NCBI RefSeq assembly: GCF_910596095.1
Contig: NC_056553.1
Span: 24,252,725 to 24,316,724 of the forward strand
Direction: 5' to 3'
Source: Thunnus maccoyii
Lineage: Eukaryota; Chordata; Actinopteri; Scombriformes; Scombridae
Length of the DNA: 64,000 nt
Shown here: positions 43,718 to 55,812 of the stretch, one piece after another
Position numbering within the stretch: position 1 is the first letter of the stretch
Layout: each line of letters starts with the position of its first letter
The notes under the pieces: generated by a model
The model's database searches: none
The model's input: the letters and a program-made list of their open reading frames with translations, nothing else
What the model was told of the DNA's origin: nothing
Made by a program: the position numbers and the translations under genes

Positions 43718-44290
43718 AAGGACAGAGCAGGCTGTTCTTTCTGAGGAGGCTTAGATCCTTCAATGTGCTGCTACGGCTGTTCTACCAGTCTGTGGTGGCC
43801 AGTGTTATCTTCTTTGCTGTGGTGTGCTGGGGAGGTGGCATTGGGACTTGTGGTGCCAATAAACCGGGCAAGTTGGTGAGGAAGGCCAGCTCTGTGGTGG
43901 GGATGGAACTGGACAGTGTGGAGGCAGTAACAGAGAAGATGAAAGGGAAGCCGAAAGCTATCATGGACAACCCCTCTCATCCTCTCAATGATGGGCTGAG
44001 CTGGCTAAGGAGCATGTTCAGCCACAGACTCATCCAGTCACATGCCTCAAAGTGCTGAGGGGCCTCCTTTGTGCCATCAGCCATCAGACTCCACAACGCA
44101 ACAGCACCCAGTACCTCCTACCTCCACTGATTGACTCAATACCATCAACCACTCAGTTCAACTGTCACCACCACAGATATTGAACATGTATATACACAAC
44201 AGATACAGATAATGTAAGAGTGTATGTACTGTACATATATTTTAGGAACAGTATCATTACATCTTATCTTGAAAACAGGTGGATGAAAAC
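43718..44290 (+). pseudogene. LINE ORF2 C-terminus, same insertion, RT deleted
   Basis: One open frame to a stop at 44058 reads KGQSRLFFLRRLRSFNV, LLRLFYQSVVASVIFFAVVC, WGGGIGTCGANKPGKLVRKA, SSVVGMELDSVEAVTEK, AIMDNPSHPLNDGLSWLRSM and FSHRLIQSHASK. This is the conserved post-RT region of a fish LINE. A last block (SFVPSAIRLHNA) follows in another frame, then a 3' UTR. The run of about 110 codons without a stop suggests a relatively young copy. Because the endonuclease lies directly upstream in the same orientation, a deletion of roughly 2 kb (inferred from usual ORF2 length) has removed the RT. Confidence 0.85.
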
Positions 44291-44689
44291 ACACTTACTG
44301 AACCTGCTGCAATACAAACAATAGTCAAAGGAAAACTCATTTTCTTATTAATTTTAGTCACGCAAATGGTTTTGGTTTTATTTGCTCAGGTTTTGTGAGA
44401 TCTTTCCTTCTTTAAGTACAGTTATTTAACATAAAAACTTATTCAAGTTATGGATTTGGCTTTTGCTTTCACATAGTACACTTTTATTGCATATTTTTAT
44501 TGCATTTGGTTTCAAATTTTTGCTCATTTGAGTGCATGTATTTTCATTCAAAATTCTGCCCTTAGTACATTAATAATAATTTCTGTTTCTGGGGTCCATG
44601 GCTGAGTCCTCCCCTGAAGATAACATGTTTTGGCTTTTTGTACTTTGCTAGCAGGAAGTGGAAGCGGGGGTGTTGTCCATCACTTTGGA
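44291..44689. other. Unassigned AT-rich sequence
   Basis: Nothing recognised. Confidence 0.4.
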
Positions 44690-44825
44690 TAATCAATCCA
44701 CTCTCTTATATGTACTCTAAATATGAAGCTACAGCCAGCAGCCAAGTAAACTTAGTATGAAGACTGGGAGCAGGGGAAAACAGCTAGCCTGGCTCCATCC
44801 AAAGTAAAAAAAAAAAAAATCTTTT
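44690..44825 (+). repeat. Family Z repeat fragment (AACAGCTAGCCTGGCTCC type)
   Basis: ATGAAGACTGGGAGCAGGGG, AAAACAGCTAGCCTGGCTCC and ATCCAAAGTAAAAAAA correspond to the middle of a long fish repeat. Another part of that repeat is at 62040-62635. A 14-base A run ends it. Confidence 0.65.
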
Positions 44826-47562
44826 CTATAACTTTATTGATTAGCTTCTCATCTCTGTCTTGACAGATATATTTTTCACAAAGTGTTAAACTATAACTAT
44901 TCAAGTTGAAGTAGAATTATAGAGTTACTTGTGTCTGCTTCTCTCCTATTGTGTCTGTGTATGCTAGCCACTGTGTATAAACTCTTGTAAGGTTACATTC
45001 AGTTTGGTCCTCAGTTATTTTGTTTAAAAATACAAAGGCCCATAATATCAAATGTATCTAGTTTTCCTATTTTTTTTTTCATTTTGAATCACTCTCTGAT
45101 TAGAATCCAAAGTCCTTGAGCTTTGTTGCTGCTGTCTGTGACTGTCTCTGACACCTTATTAGAGATTTCTGCCTCCACTGCAGAACATTGGAATTGAACG
45201 GAATTTGTTTGAGATGCTTGTAGTGAAAGACAAAACTGCAAAAAAAAAACTCATGTCTTTCCAAAAGCAATGTCCCTGAGAAAAGTCACTGTGAACAGTT
45301 TTAGTATGGCTATTGTACAAAGTGGCTATAAGGCAGAAACTTCAGCAGTATTGGACAAAACTGGACAAATAAAACTAAAACTATTTGAATGACTGGACAA
45401 ACACTAGAGGACAGTGAGAAAAAAAAAACCCTTTGTAATTTAGGTGAACTGACCCTTTAAGGGCTTTGAGGTTGGATTGAAAGAAGCTAAATGTTTCAAC
45501 AAAAGAAGCAGTCATGGCAGCTTTTAAAGATACATGCCAGCTCAGGATAAATAAAAAATCGGAGCAGAGCATGAGGGCAGATTACATATTACCGATGCTT
45601 TTCCCTGATAGTGCATAAAGTGCTTTGCTCACCCAGATTTTACACATGATGAAACACAGAAAGGAAAGTGTCCACAGCAGAGAAGGGAAGCAGCAACAGT
45701 AAAGTGACTCCACCAACATGCAGGCATCAAACGGAGGCTACAGCCTTCCACCAGGATTGCCTGTCCTGGGGTGAGAGCTGCTCCAGCCTGTGGCAGCCCT
45801 TGTTGAAAACACTTTGTTCTCAGATGTGGTGTGTGCATGCACATATGTTATCCGAGAACATACACCCCAATTATGGATAAGTGTTGACAGGTGTAGAGTG
45901 CTGTTTGAGTCCTCCATGTTTGAATTGGTAATTCTCTGGAGTGGAGGAATGCTTGTGCCTCGGAGACCTCATCTAATCTGACTGCACATATCGATCCGCG
46001 TTATAAACTGAAAAACTCGTAAAGCTCCCCCTAGAACCAAGCTGTTTATAAAGGAATTGATTACATTCTGGGCAAAACAGAGCTTGTATCATAAAAAGAG
46101 ATCGATAGCACTGATTCTTTTGAGATAGGAACTGCAGATTTAAGTTGTGTTGAACAGATGCAGGACCCGGTGACATTGGATCTTTTGCAGCACAATGAAA
46201 AGTTGAGAAATAGTATTGATGTCAGCATGCAGGAGTCTTTTCTTTTCATGTTTCACAGTGGCAAACACAGCCAACGGTTTCGGAGGCTGTGCGGCTGAAG
46301 CGGATCCTGTGTGAGGTTGCTCTCTTCATCAGCTGCCTTTTCTTTCTTAGACTGGCAGCCGAGGCTGATACATGATGCCTGAAAGAATAGGGAGCAAAGG
46401 GAATTCAGCTGTCACAGAGACCCCAAATATAACCTGAAGAAAGCTCAATTCTCCAATTGTCTGTCTGTCTCTGCCTCTCTAACCCTCCCTCTGCCTATTC
46501 TCCATCATACAGCCTCTGATCCTCATCTCACTTGCTCTTTGCAGGTTTAAAAATCGCTTGCAAATGCAAAGAAAACCATCCATTTTTAAACGTTTGACAA
46601 GATCCACCTCTCTCGATGACATGCAGTTGAGATTGTGAAAAGCTTACCTATGCAGCCGCTGATGTAAAACGCTTCCTTGGATGTTGCTCACACACTCTGA
46701 GGCTTTTTTAATAGGAAGCTTGGCTTTCTTCCACCTCCCAACTTTCTCAAGTGGCAGATCTTCAAGAATAACAAAAACACCAAAGAGAGGGACTGGCGGG
46801 GATGCTGCTGCTGATTATTTTTGCTTCCCCTATCAGACTTCTCATTTTTGTTCCGCAATTCATTCCATCTTTTTTTTCCCTCTTCATATTGAAGTAGCAA
46901 TTTGTATGGTCGGCTGAACTGAAAAAAATTAACAAAATCAGATTCTAGCTTTAATGAGGATTGGACCCGATGGCTTTAACTTCCTTTTTTTCTCTACTGC
47001 TCTGACCTAGTTGCCAAAATAAAGGCTCGTTTGCACACAGCAAATTAGCAGTATATGTTCAACATGAATGTTTTCAATATGCAGGCGTCAGCAAACAGGT
47101 GTATAATCAGCTCCCTATGTTGAGCACTAATGAGTGTGTTATAGCTCTATTCCAAATATTCGTTGACACTTGTACTCAGTGCTGCTTCCAGTATGGAGTA
47201 CCACTAATTACACTGCAATGAACAGTGAAGCCAGTAAAAGATTTAAAAAGGTTAGTATGATTAAACAGTACTCATACAGGAGCAGCAATATCCTTACTCA
47301 TCCATGTTGCCACAGCAGCCTGGTTGGTGTGTAAAGAGCTAAGTAGGGTTTTATTGTTTATTAAAGACCTTTATGTATACATCAATTTGTTCTAGCTTTA
47401 GTTATTAAGCATACGAACGCTTAGTGATGCACATATCCAAATATGCATCCTCTCTGCATCTGTAAAATAAAAGTATTCATGAGTATGTATGAGCATTTGT
47501 ACCACAGCCTTTCTGAGTCACTGTCCTCTAATGCTTGATTGTCTTGTCTTGCTCGTAAATGG
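44826..47562. other. Unassigned sequence
   Basis: No gene or classified element. The stretch 46240-47080 is of mixed composition and could include conserved non-coding DNA. Paired open frames on both strands at 45629-45880 and 46681-46917 are chance overlaps without domains. Confidence 0.4.
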
Positions 47563-47612
47563 CTTTGGATAAAAGCATCTGCCAAATGACAAACTGTAAA
47601 ATGTAAATGTAT
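47563..47612. repeat. Dispersed fish repeat terminus (inverse of 8178-8342 family)
   Basis: GGATAAAAGCATCTGCCAAA, TGACAAACTGTAAAATG and TAAATG are the reverse complement of the CATTTGGCAGATGCTTTTATCC terminus. Confidence 0.65.
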
Positions 47613-48324
47613 TTCACATCCTACACATTTTGTGCCCTGTTGTATAATGCACATTTTGAACATCATGTAACATACCTGATATTGTTTTGTACTTTTTTGT
47701 ATGTATTTTCATGTACAACATACAATTCATAATTTCTTTGATGGGGAAAAAAAGCAACGTTTATGTAATATAAACAAGCCAAGTTAGCCCTCTGAGCTAA
47801 TGAATGCTAACTACTTAGCAGGTGATATCATGGTGAAATCTAGTGTCAGCAACATTTTTTGACGACACTAGATATCAAATAAATGCCAGAGACTATATTG
47901 TATTAAGTTGCTCTGAGCTGTAAATTCACCACTTCTAAGCAGAAAGCAGAAGATAACGTTATCTTGGAGCCTGACAAGCTCAGGAAAGTCCTCTCATCCT
48001 CCGGGCAGCTCTCCTGCTTTTGCCTCTGTCTCAGACTCACCCTGGTCGGCAGCTGTCTCCCTGGCCTGCCTCTGGGTGTGCAGTGCTTTCTTCTTCTTCT
48101 TTCCATTTTATGTTGGCTGGCAAAAAGCGTTAAGGTGCCTGGTACTGCCACCCATACCAGCTATGTTAAAATGAATTAACTTTACATATATACCAGTAGC
48201 AGCACCGTTTGTCCAAGAGCGTATCAATATTTCGGTACTGACCAGTCAGGAACCGGTACCAATTTAGTGCCGGTTCTTGATACACATCTGCAGCAGCTGG
48301 TCAAAATGCAGTGCAACGAAGCAA
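47613..48324. other. Unassigned sequence
   Basis: Nothing classified. Bases 48210-48290 contain paired words (CGGTACTGACC, GAACCGGTACC, GTGCCGGTTCTTG) resembling hAT-like terminal sequence, but no element could be delimited. Confidence 0.35.
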
Positions 48325-48665
48325 TAACGATTGATTGATGTCAATCAAAAGAAAATTAATCTGCAACTATTTTGATAATTGATTCATTGTTTAAGCAATT
48401 TTTTTAAACCAGTGTCCCAAATTATGTAGCTGCTGCTCCTCCAACATGAGGATTTGCTGTTTTCTCTGTTTTATATTACTGTAAACTGAATATCTTTGGG
48501 TTTTGGACAACACAAAATATTAGATGACATCAACAAATACTGGGAAAATGTGATGGACATTTTTCGCCATTTCCAAACATTTTATAGACTAAAGGATTAA
48601 CGGATTAGTGGAGAAATGGTCTGCAGATTAATTGATAATGAAAATAATTGTTAGTTATAGCCCTA
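48325..48665 (-). mobile_element. Family X element, copy 3 (minus orientation)
   Basis: GCAACTATTTTGATAATTGA, GAGGATTTGCTGTTTTCTC, TTCGCCATTTCCAAACATT, TTATAGACTAAAGGATTAAC and ATTGTTAGTTATAGCCCTAC are the reverse of the 28225 copy. Confidence 0.85.
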
Positions 48666-50329
48666 CAGTGTAGAAAATTGGTTTAGTTGTCATAGTTGCA
48701 ATGATGCAGGCTTCTGGCTGAGCTGAGTGTGCATCCACTCATGCTGTGGTCACAGCCAGCAGCTGTAACTGATACATAATACATTATATTGCATTATAAT
48801 ACACCTCAATCTTCCTTTATGTATGAAGGGCATGTAGTAGTTCAGTAAAAACTTCCCACTGTGACCTTTTAGGGGCTCAATGAATTCCATTGATCATATT
48901 GTCTATCCGTTGGGAAGGGAGGAAAAGGGAAGTGGAATGGATACTTTTATCTTCTTTGAAGAGGTTAAAAGTGACATCTCTTACATAATTTTAGTTCACA
49001 CACTGAGGCGACTTCACAATTGAGCAGCCACCCAGTCCCACAGAACAGCTCTGTACTCTAAAAGCCCATCCAGGCTACAATCGCACAAGCTCACCTCTGT
49101 ATTCAGTGGTGTGTGTTTTACTGGAATATTACTGCTGAACCAGGAGTTTGGCTAAACTCCATTTAAACCTGATTTGCATAAAAGCATTAGATTAGACAAG
49201 TATGCAAGCATGTGAGTAGACAAAAAGATACTGTCCACCTCTCGTCTAACAGCGAGTGGGCGACCACAGTTCATGACATGATAGCATTCTGTCTACACAG
49301 TTGGCATTAACATGGAAAAAAATATGTGAGCAAGTTTTTACCTCTTAGATAAACAATCTCTGTAGGCTGATGGCATGGATGAAAGATATAAATATGTGTT
49401 TGGTAGCCTATTACACTTAAAATGTGAATCCATTTGGTGAATTATGATAAAACAGTTTAAAGTGCTGTTTAGAAGCCCTTTGAAGTCGCGTTCATTACTC
49501 TGGTGTAGGACAGAGCAAGCATACTGATGATGCAGAGTCCTTCCAGTTGGGGCTCAAAATGTCTAAAAGCTTGACAAGTGAAAATGTTGGCCTAAGAGTG
49601 TCATTGCAATCAGTAGGGTACATCTTCTAGGAGCCATGAATCTGAACAAGTTTTCTTTGCAATCAAGACAGCAGAAGACTGTCCCTCCAACAACAGCATC
49701 AGTCATTTGTTCAGATGTCTAAAAACAGTTTAGGTCTAACTGATAAGGATCTATAGGAGTTGGGTCAATTATAATCCTTATCTGTTAGGAGTAAAGGTAG
49801 ATCTGTAAAGCCTCAGTTTTGCATATGAAGTACTCAGACGCACAACTCAGAGGTAGGCTTGATACAGTAAATGTTTTACTGTGTCCATAGTTCAAAATAA
49901 GGTTTGTCTACTGCTGGTCAGTCCAAACAGGCAAGCAAAGCAAAGGGCTTAGGCAGGCAGGAAATGGTATTAACAGGCAGGAAAAACAGAAAACAGGTAT
50001 ACTAATGCAGTATGCACAGTAGACAGGCAGGAAATTTAGGGGAAATCGGTGATATATGTGGTCCACCTTGAAGGTAGCTAATCTGCTTCTGCCACTCCTC
50101 CCCAGAATCCACAACGACTCCACATGGCATTGCTACCACGATACCCTCAGAGGGAGCACTTGCATTTTAATTCTAACACCCAGGAGTTGTTGTGTGCCGT
50201 GACAACCACTAGGTGGTATCTGTTAGCAAGGTGGGCTCAATGACAAAGTCTCTGGGATCCAAACTCCTGTACAATGGTTAGTTAGTTGCAGACAACAATG
50301 CACTTAACTGCAGATGTGGAAGAAGTTGA
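48666..50329. other. Unassigned sequence
   Basis: A stretch of GGCAGGCAGGAAA words (49950-50035) looks like repeat-derived DNA, but no family could be named. No gene is seen. Confidence 0.4.
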
Positions 50330-50432
50330 ACTTTTTTGGCCTCATGTGCAACTGAACAAATTTCATAGGAATGAATGGGGCCCAGCTTCCGAGCTGTATC
50401 CAGTTTGCTTTATACATCCATGGTGGTTACTC
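50330..50432. mobile_element. CCATGGATGTAT-type MITE, right-end fragment
   Basis: TTTTTTGGCCTCATGTGCAA, GAATGAATGGGGCCCAGCTT and TTTATACATCCATGG match the right half of the 271-bp element at 62158-62428. Confidence 0.65.
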
Positions 50433-50559
50433 CATGGTTACATTATCTAACCAATGTTGTTGTCATGGTAGTGACTTGTCAATCACAATGTAGCCACACT
50501 CTAAAGCATACCCAGTCTTATGGTCTATTATACTCTCAGTGGGACCATAATTTACAAAA

Positions 50560-50790
50560 TAAACATCATGCTGTATTCGAGAAGACTTGAAACTAGCGAT
50601 TGAGACCATAAACTCATAAGGAAACAGTTTACTGAGGTAATAAATCAAGTGAGAAGTAGGGTCATATTCTCATAGACTTCCATACAATCAGACTTCTTTT
50701 TGGAGCCAGTGGAGTCGCCACCTGCTGGCCATTAGAGAGAATGCAGGTTTAAGTTAGTTCAGCACTAGCTTCACTTTTCAGACCAGGAGC
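50560..50790. repeat. Dispersed fish repeat (CCACCTGCTGGCCATTAGAG type)
   Basis: CTCATAGACTTCCATACAAT, CAGACTTCTTTTTGGAGCCA, GTGGAGTCGCCACCTGCTGG and AATGCAGGTTTAAG follow a repeat very frequent in fish. It may be part of the same larger element as the preceding fragment. Confidence 0.65.
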
Positions 50791-53700
50791 TACCTGCTTG
50801 ATACTTCAGTTACTGTTTACTATATTTGTAAAATTTGACACGATTTCCATTTTTGTCTTTTGTCGTGAATAAGTGTTTCGGACAAAGTCTACAGTACGTG
50901 TCCCTGCTTTCTTATTTTGTGTAGTAATAGAAATCAGGCCGCTGGTACCTGTATTATCCTGATGCTTTACTGCCCTCTAGTGTCCCTTCTCTTCACACTC
51001 CCTTGGCAACATTCATGACACAAGGTACAACATGCAGAATGAAATGAGACTACCGTAGATTCTATATATAGCGTCTGCCTGCAGCACCAGAAAAAACCCA
51101 CAATAAATGAAGCATGACTAAGAGCTGCTGTTGTCAGAGAGCATTACAGGTAATGTAGCTTAACCTCTATAATCATGAATCATGTATCTCTGACAGGCTG
51201 CTCAGACAGATGTTCAAACATTTAGACCAAATCATGTGATTCCTGCTCAAAATAAATTTAAGGTTGAAGATCTTATGTTGGTCTTTATTGCTGCATACAT
51301 GAAAATTTGATTGCTATTCACTACTTCATTCTGAAACACTTTGATAGAATAATTCACCTTGAGATCTTCTTCCATGTTACCATGAGATGTTTCCTGCACT
51401 CCTGTATTGTTTTGCTTTGTGATCTGGGATTGTATTTATTAAGTGTCTCTCGGTAGGAAATCGCTCCCAACTGGCCAGTAATTCTCAAAGTAATGCAAAT
51501 TTGGTCCTACTTTTAGGACTAGTAGTAAAAGCAATTTATCAACTTTCTCAGCTTGGGAAATCACTCCTATCTGTGTTGATATTTAGGAGCGCTAAGAGGA
51601 GTCCCAAAATATTAGGAGTTGTAGTAGACATGCATGCACATTTAGAGACAAAAGAGAGCATCACTATGAGCTTATTAAGAAATGCAATGTCAGAAAAATG
51701 TAATCGTGTTTTGACAAACCATGTGAAATATGCAACAGAATGCAAAAAATAAAGCTCTAACAAGCTTGCTAATGGTAACTTAGCAAACTCATTGGTGTGT
51801 TACCTTAGCTTGGTTGCTGAATGGGGACAATAACCTCACAGTTAAATCAAAAGACATATTTGTGTAGTGCCTGTGTGCATGTGTACTGTCATATTTTTGC
51901 AAACTTACTTACATAACTAATTAACTTAACTAACATATTAAAATAGTGCTGAAGTGAATATTTTTGTTATGTGGTTTGTGCAGGGGGGCCCACACACACA
52001 GTGTGGCATATGGGCATATACATTTCTCTTTACCCACCACAGTAGAGAGCATGAGTTTGACGTATCCATCAGTTTTAGAGTATGTGTTCAGAATAAAATT
52101 AGTGAAGTGTTTTTCTATCTCCAATAACTTGTGAAGCAATAAGTTCAAGCAAATCAATGAAAAGGTGACTCAAGTGCTTCTGTAGAGGATTTCTGTCTGG
52201 ATAATTGTTAGTGCAAAAGATAACTCTTGAAATAAGTTCTTTCTGACTGTTTGATTCTCCAGAAATATCAAAGAGTGATTTACAGTGCTTAGATTTACGT
52301 GGGTTTTTATTGCCGTTAAGATACAGCAGTCGCCAGCATTAAATCCTGGTTATATCATACCTGCACACAACAAACACATGCACACACACACTAATGTTCC
52401 TTCTAATTACATAAGGCTACGTGTCCTTCACAGCAGTCAAACGCACTTAGGAACAAAATGTTTATGTTTTAACCTTGAGGAGGTGTGCAGAGTCTAACGT
52501 GTAGGTCTTCTTAATGTGAAATGATGTAAATGGAAAAACAAGCTCACAAAACACAGAGACATAAAAAAAGAAAGCTAGCGACAGGGAATCATTTTTTCTC
52601 ATTCTAACCAAGGCCGTTTCAAATCAGTCATAGGTCCCAGGGGGAAAAAAAAGACAGAAAATTACATTCATCGCCTTCAGGTTTGAGGTTTGAATTTTAT
52701 TCAAAAATGTATTAACTGTGTGAGGAAATGAAGGACTGAAGACATCAAATTCTTGAACACAAGACTCCAGACTTAATTAGCTGTATGAGCTGTTTATCTT
52801 TGCATATTTGTCAGTCGACATGATGTTGTAATCAGTTTGTCTCTGAGCGGATTGTACCATCCCATTTCATTTACACTCCAGGAAGCTTTACTGGTAAACA
52901 GGAGCTGGGAAATGCCAGAGTGTTCTAAATGTGTTTAGTCTGATAGATGGGGAGATACTAAGGACAGTCAGTGAGTACTCTAGTGAGACGTGTCAGTCAG
53001 CTTCTAACTAAATAACAATATCTGGATGTGGGAATCTATGTGAATGGATTGCTAAACTAATCCAAATATTGATACTAATCTTGGGGGAAAAAAATAATCC
53101 CCAAAAATTCCCAGTTCTAATCTTGTGTCCAGTCAGTTATCTCCTGTCATAACAGGATTTTTTCTTTTTTTGTTTTTTGACATCTTTGGCCTACTAAAAA
53201 ATCATTACGTATTTTTATATCAATATTCCCATCTGTAATGCCGTGTAAGACATTTTCACATGTTTGACTCATTTTGAACTCAGGGCCATATATACAAAAA
53301 TGTACCCAATCAAATGTGACTTTTTCATATTGATTTTATGCTGCCCACCCCTTTTTTCACTTCCATTTGCTGTTTAGTCTCTTATTTGCTATTGTTGGCC
53401 ACGGTAAATACTAGTAAAAAGTCAAAGTCCTGATCAGTTCACACAGCCTGCTGTACATTTCTCAAAGTATGGAACACGTGTCCACATATTTGAGGAGGTC
53501 ATGTGACCTGACACCTCTACATCAATCGCAAATATCAGATTAAAAAGACGATCTTCAGTGCAAAGTTAAGTTCAGAGTTAACTAGCTTACAGCTAGCTTG
53601 GCTAGCTTACTTTGTGCTGCTGTAGCTGTTTCTAGGGTGAAAACTTCCAAGAGCTCTGATGCTAACGTATCAGTATGATGATGCAGGTTAAGTTATTCAC

Positions 53701-54583
53701 ATTATTTATTATTCACAAACCATCACTAAACCAGATGGTTTTATTACTTATAATCTTATTTATCAACAAAGATTAAAACATCTCATTTCACCCAACTATG
53801 TAATCTAACATTTCACTGATTTAATACATTTGGAATAATTCGCCTTTTACACAATAATAAGGCCACATCACTGGAAATAGTGTAATTAACTCTGTCCAAT
53901 TAACTCCTCACTTTGCACTTATGAACAACCACACTCAGACAACCCACAATAATACAAATAACATATTCTGAGTAGTCACCATGACATTATAACAGTAATA
54001 TGAGCAGCTGATCTCAGTGCTGTGTGTGAGAACTGATCTAATAAGCGCAGCTATAAAAATAGTGCTCAGTGTTTGTCAAACTGTTGCAGAAGAAAGTCTC
54101 ATGTTCTTTCAGCCCTTGAGATGTCAGTGTTCACAACACAACATATCTCCACTTCCAGTGTAGACAGGAAGTTACTAAATTATTGAGTTGAAGGACTTCC
54201 TTGTTGCTGAAACACATAATGTCAATAAAACCACACTTGAATGTTTGTGTGGGTTGTAGTAGCCAGTAGAGCAATATGGAAGGTGACTGGGATAGAAAGA
54301 GGTGTGTGTTTGGGTATCGGTGGACAAAAGTTTTAATTTCCAAAAGAATGTGGCTGAGATCTAATTTATTCATTTCTCTCTTGGCGCCCTCCTTCTGATC
54401 TAACAGCAGGTGAGGGAGGTGTGTGGAGGTCAGCGGTCCTCTAAAGCTCCATATTGCACTGTATTCTCTCAACCATGCACACTTTTTTAGCAATCAAATC
54501 TGAATGATTTGATTTAAATCCTGCTTGTATCTGTACACCACCCACACACATTATTCTGTTTCACTGTGAAATGTCAGTGTGAC
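50791..54583. other. Unassigned AT-rich sequence
   Basis: Almost 4 kb without a gene or confident element. Bases 51455-51610 contain words such as GGAAATCACTCCTATC and GGAGCGCTAAGAGGAG that look MITE-like, but no inverted ends were matched. Bases 52700-52960 are of mixed composition, a possible conserved non-coding stretch. Confidence 0.4.
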
Positions 54584-54992
54584 TTTAAAGATCCCCTCCT
54601 GAAATGTTTTAAGATGGATATAAATTACTCTACTTCCATTTCAGAAGTTTGGTTGCTGGACAAAGGATGTCCCCTACTTCACTGTAAAGAAATTCAGTGT
54701 ATGTGCACTGGAGGCTTCAAGTTTCTACATCACATTTCTCTAAGTTGAATATTGGACCAGGATTGGCTTCCAAACTAGTTGTGATCTCACAAATCATGCT
54801 CGTAGGCCCGCCCCTTAAAGTTGTATTTTCAATGAGCACAGAGAAACTTTCAGCAGATGAATGTGAAAACAGCCTTCTACTATCAAATAGTCTGCACATA
54901 CATCATTCATACATCATTCAGCACAGTGAAGCTCAAACAATCAACTGTAGGATCAAGAAAAACACATTTTTGAGTGGAGGGAGACTTTAAAT
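54584..54992. mobile_element. MITE with TTTAAAG termini
   Basis: The left end TTTAAAGATCCCCTCC is mirrored by the right end, which reverse-complemented reads TTTAAAGTCTCCCTCC; both continue with an AAATG word. GTGACTTTAAA and GAGACTTTAAA at the two ends leave the target duplication (TTAA or TTTAAA) ambiguous. Overlapping open frames on both strands (54566-54990) are non-coding element sequence. Confidence 0.65.
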
Positions 54993-55534
54993 ATTGGTTT
55001 AGCTCAATTTTCACAAGTGTTTCAATTTGCAAAACTCTTCACAAAAAATGACATACTCCTAATTTCTGCTTCAAAATTGCATATAATATTCAGCTGTATG
55101 AAAATTGGTGATTCATCATGCATCAAGAAGCTGATTTTGGAAGATGTTATCGCCGTCAATTCATTTTGCTGGATGTCTTTGGACCACCATATCCACGATT
55201 GCTCTCTCCTGCCGCTGAGTCACACCAATAGTACATTCCTGTCATGTAACATCAATTGGAACATCTTCCCAAAAGTGGGAACACCTATTCAATCTGTGTG
55301 TAATGCAATCCTGTACATTTGAAAATTAATTTTGTGAACTGTGTGTCTAGTTTAACAATTGCATGGTGCAAAAATGATGTGGCTGTATAGAGTGAACTGA
55401 GTGTTTCATCAATGTATTGCACTTTGTATTTGGGAGCAGCCTTTTGTGTTTCAAGGTAAGAACTTGGGGAGGAATTTTGGCTCTTTGTATGAAGAGTGTT
55501 TTTTCAAATTGAAACCCTGTGGGGAAAGTATTTA
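54993..55534. other. Unassigned AT-rich sequence
   Basis: Nothing recognised. Confidence 0.4.
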
Positions 55535-55812
55535 TGAAATACTGTACAGAAAAATGTCCTTCACATTTTCTCAGAGTTCATCAAATGTCTTGTTTTGTTC
55601 ATCTAACAGTCTAAAACCCAAGGATATTCACTTTACAATGGTATAAAAACAGAAAATCAGTAAATCCTCACACTGAAGAAAATGAAACCAGAAAATTTCC
55701 AGCATTTTTGGTCAATAATTTACTTTTGTGATTAATCTATTATCAAAATAGTCCGATTTAAGGTTCTGTCAATCAACTACTCGCTTAATCCACTAATAGT
55801 TGCAGCTCTGCA
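55535..55812 (+). mobile_element. Family X element, copy 4
   Basis: AAATGTCTTGTTTTGTTCAT, AAACCCAAGGATATTCACTT, GAAAATGAAACCAGAAAATT, TTATCAAAATAGTCCGA and CACTAATAGTTGCAGCTCTG are in the plus-orientation order of the family. The 5' third is missing. Confidence 0.85.
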
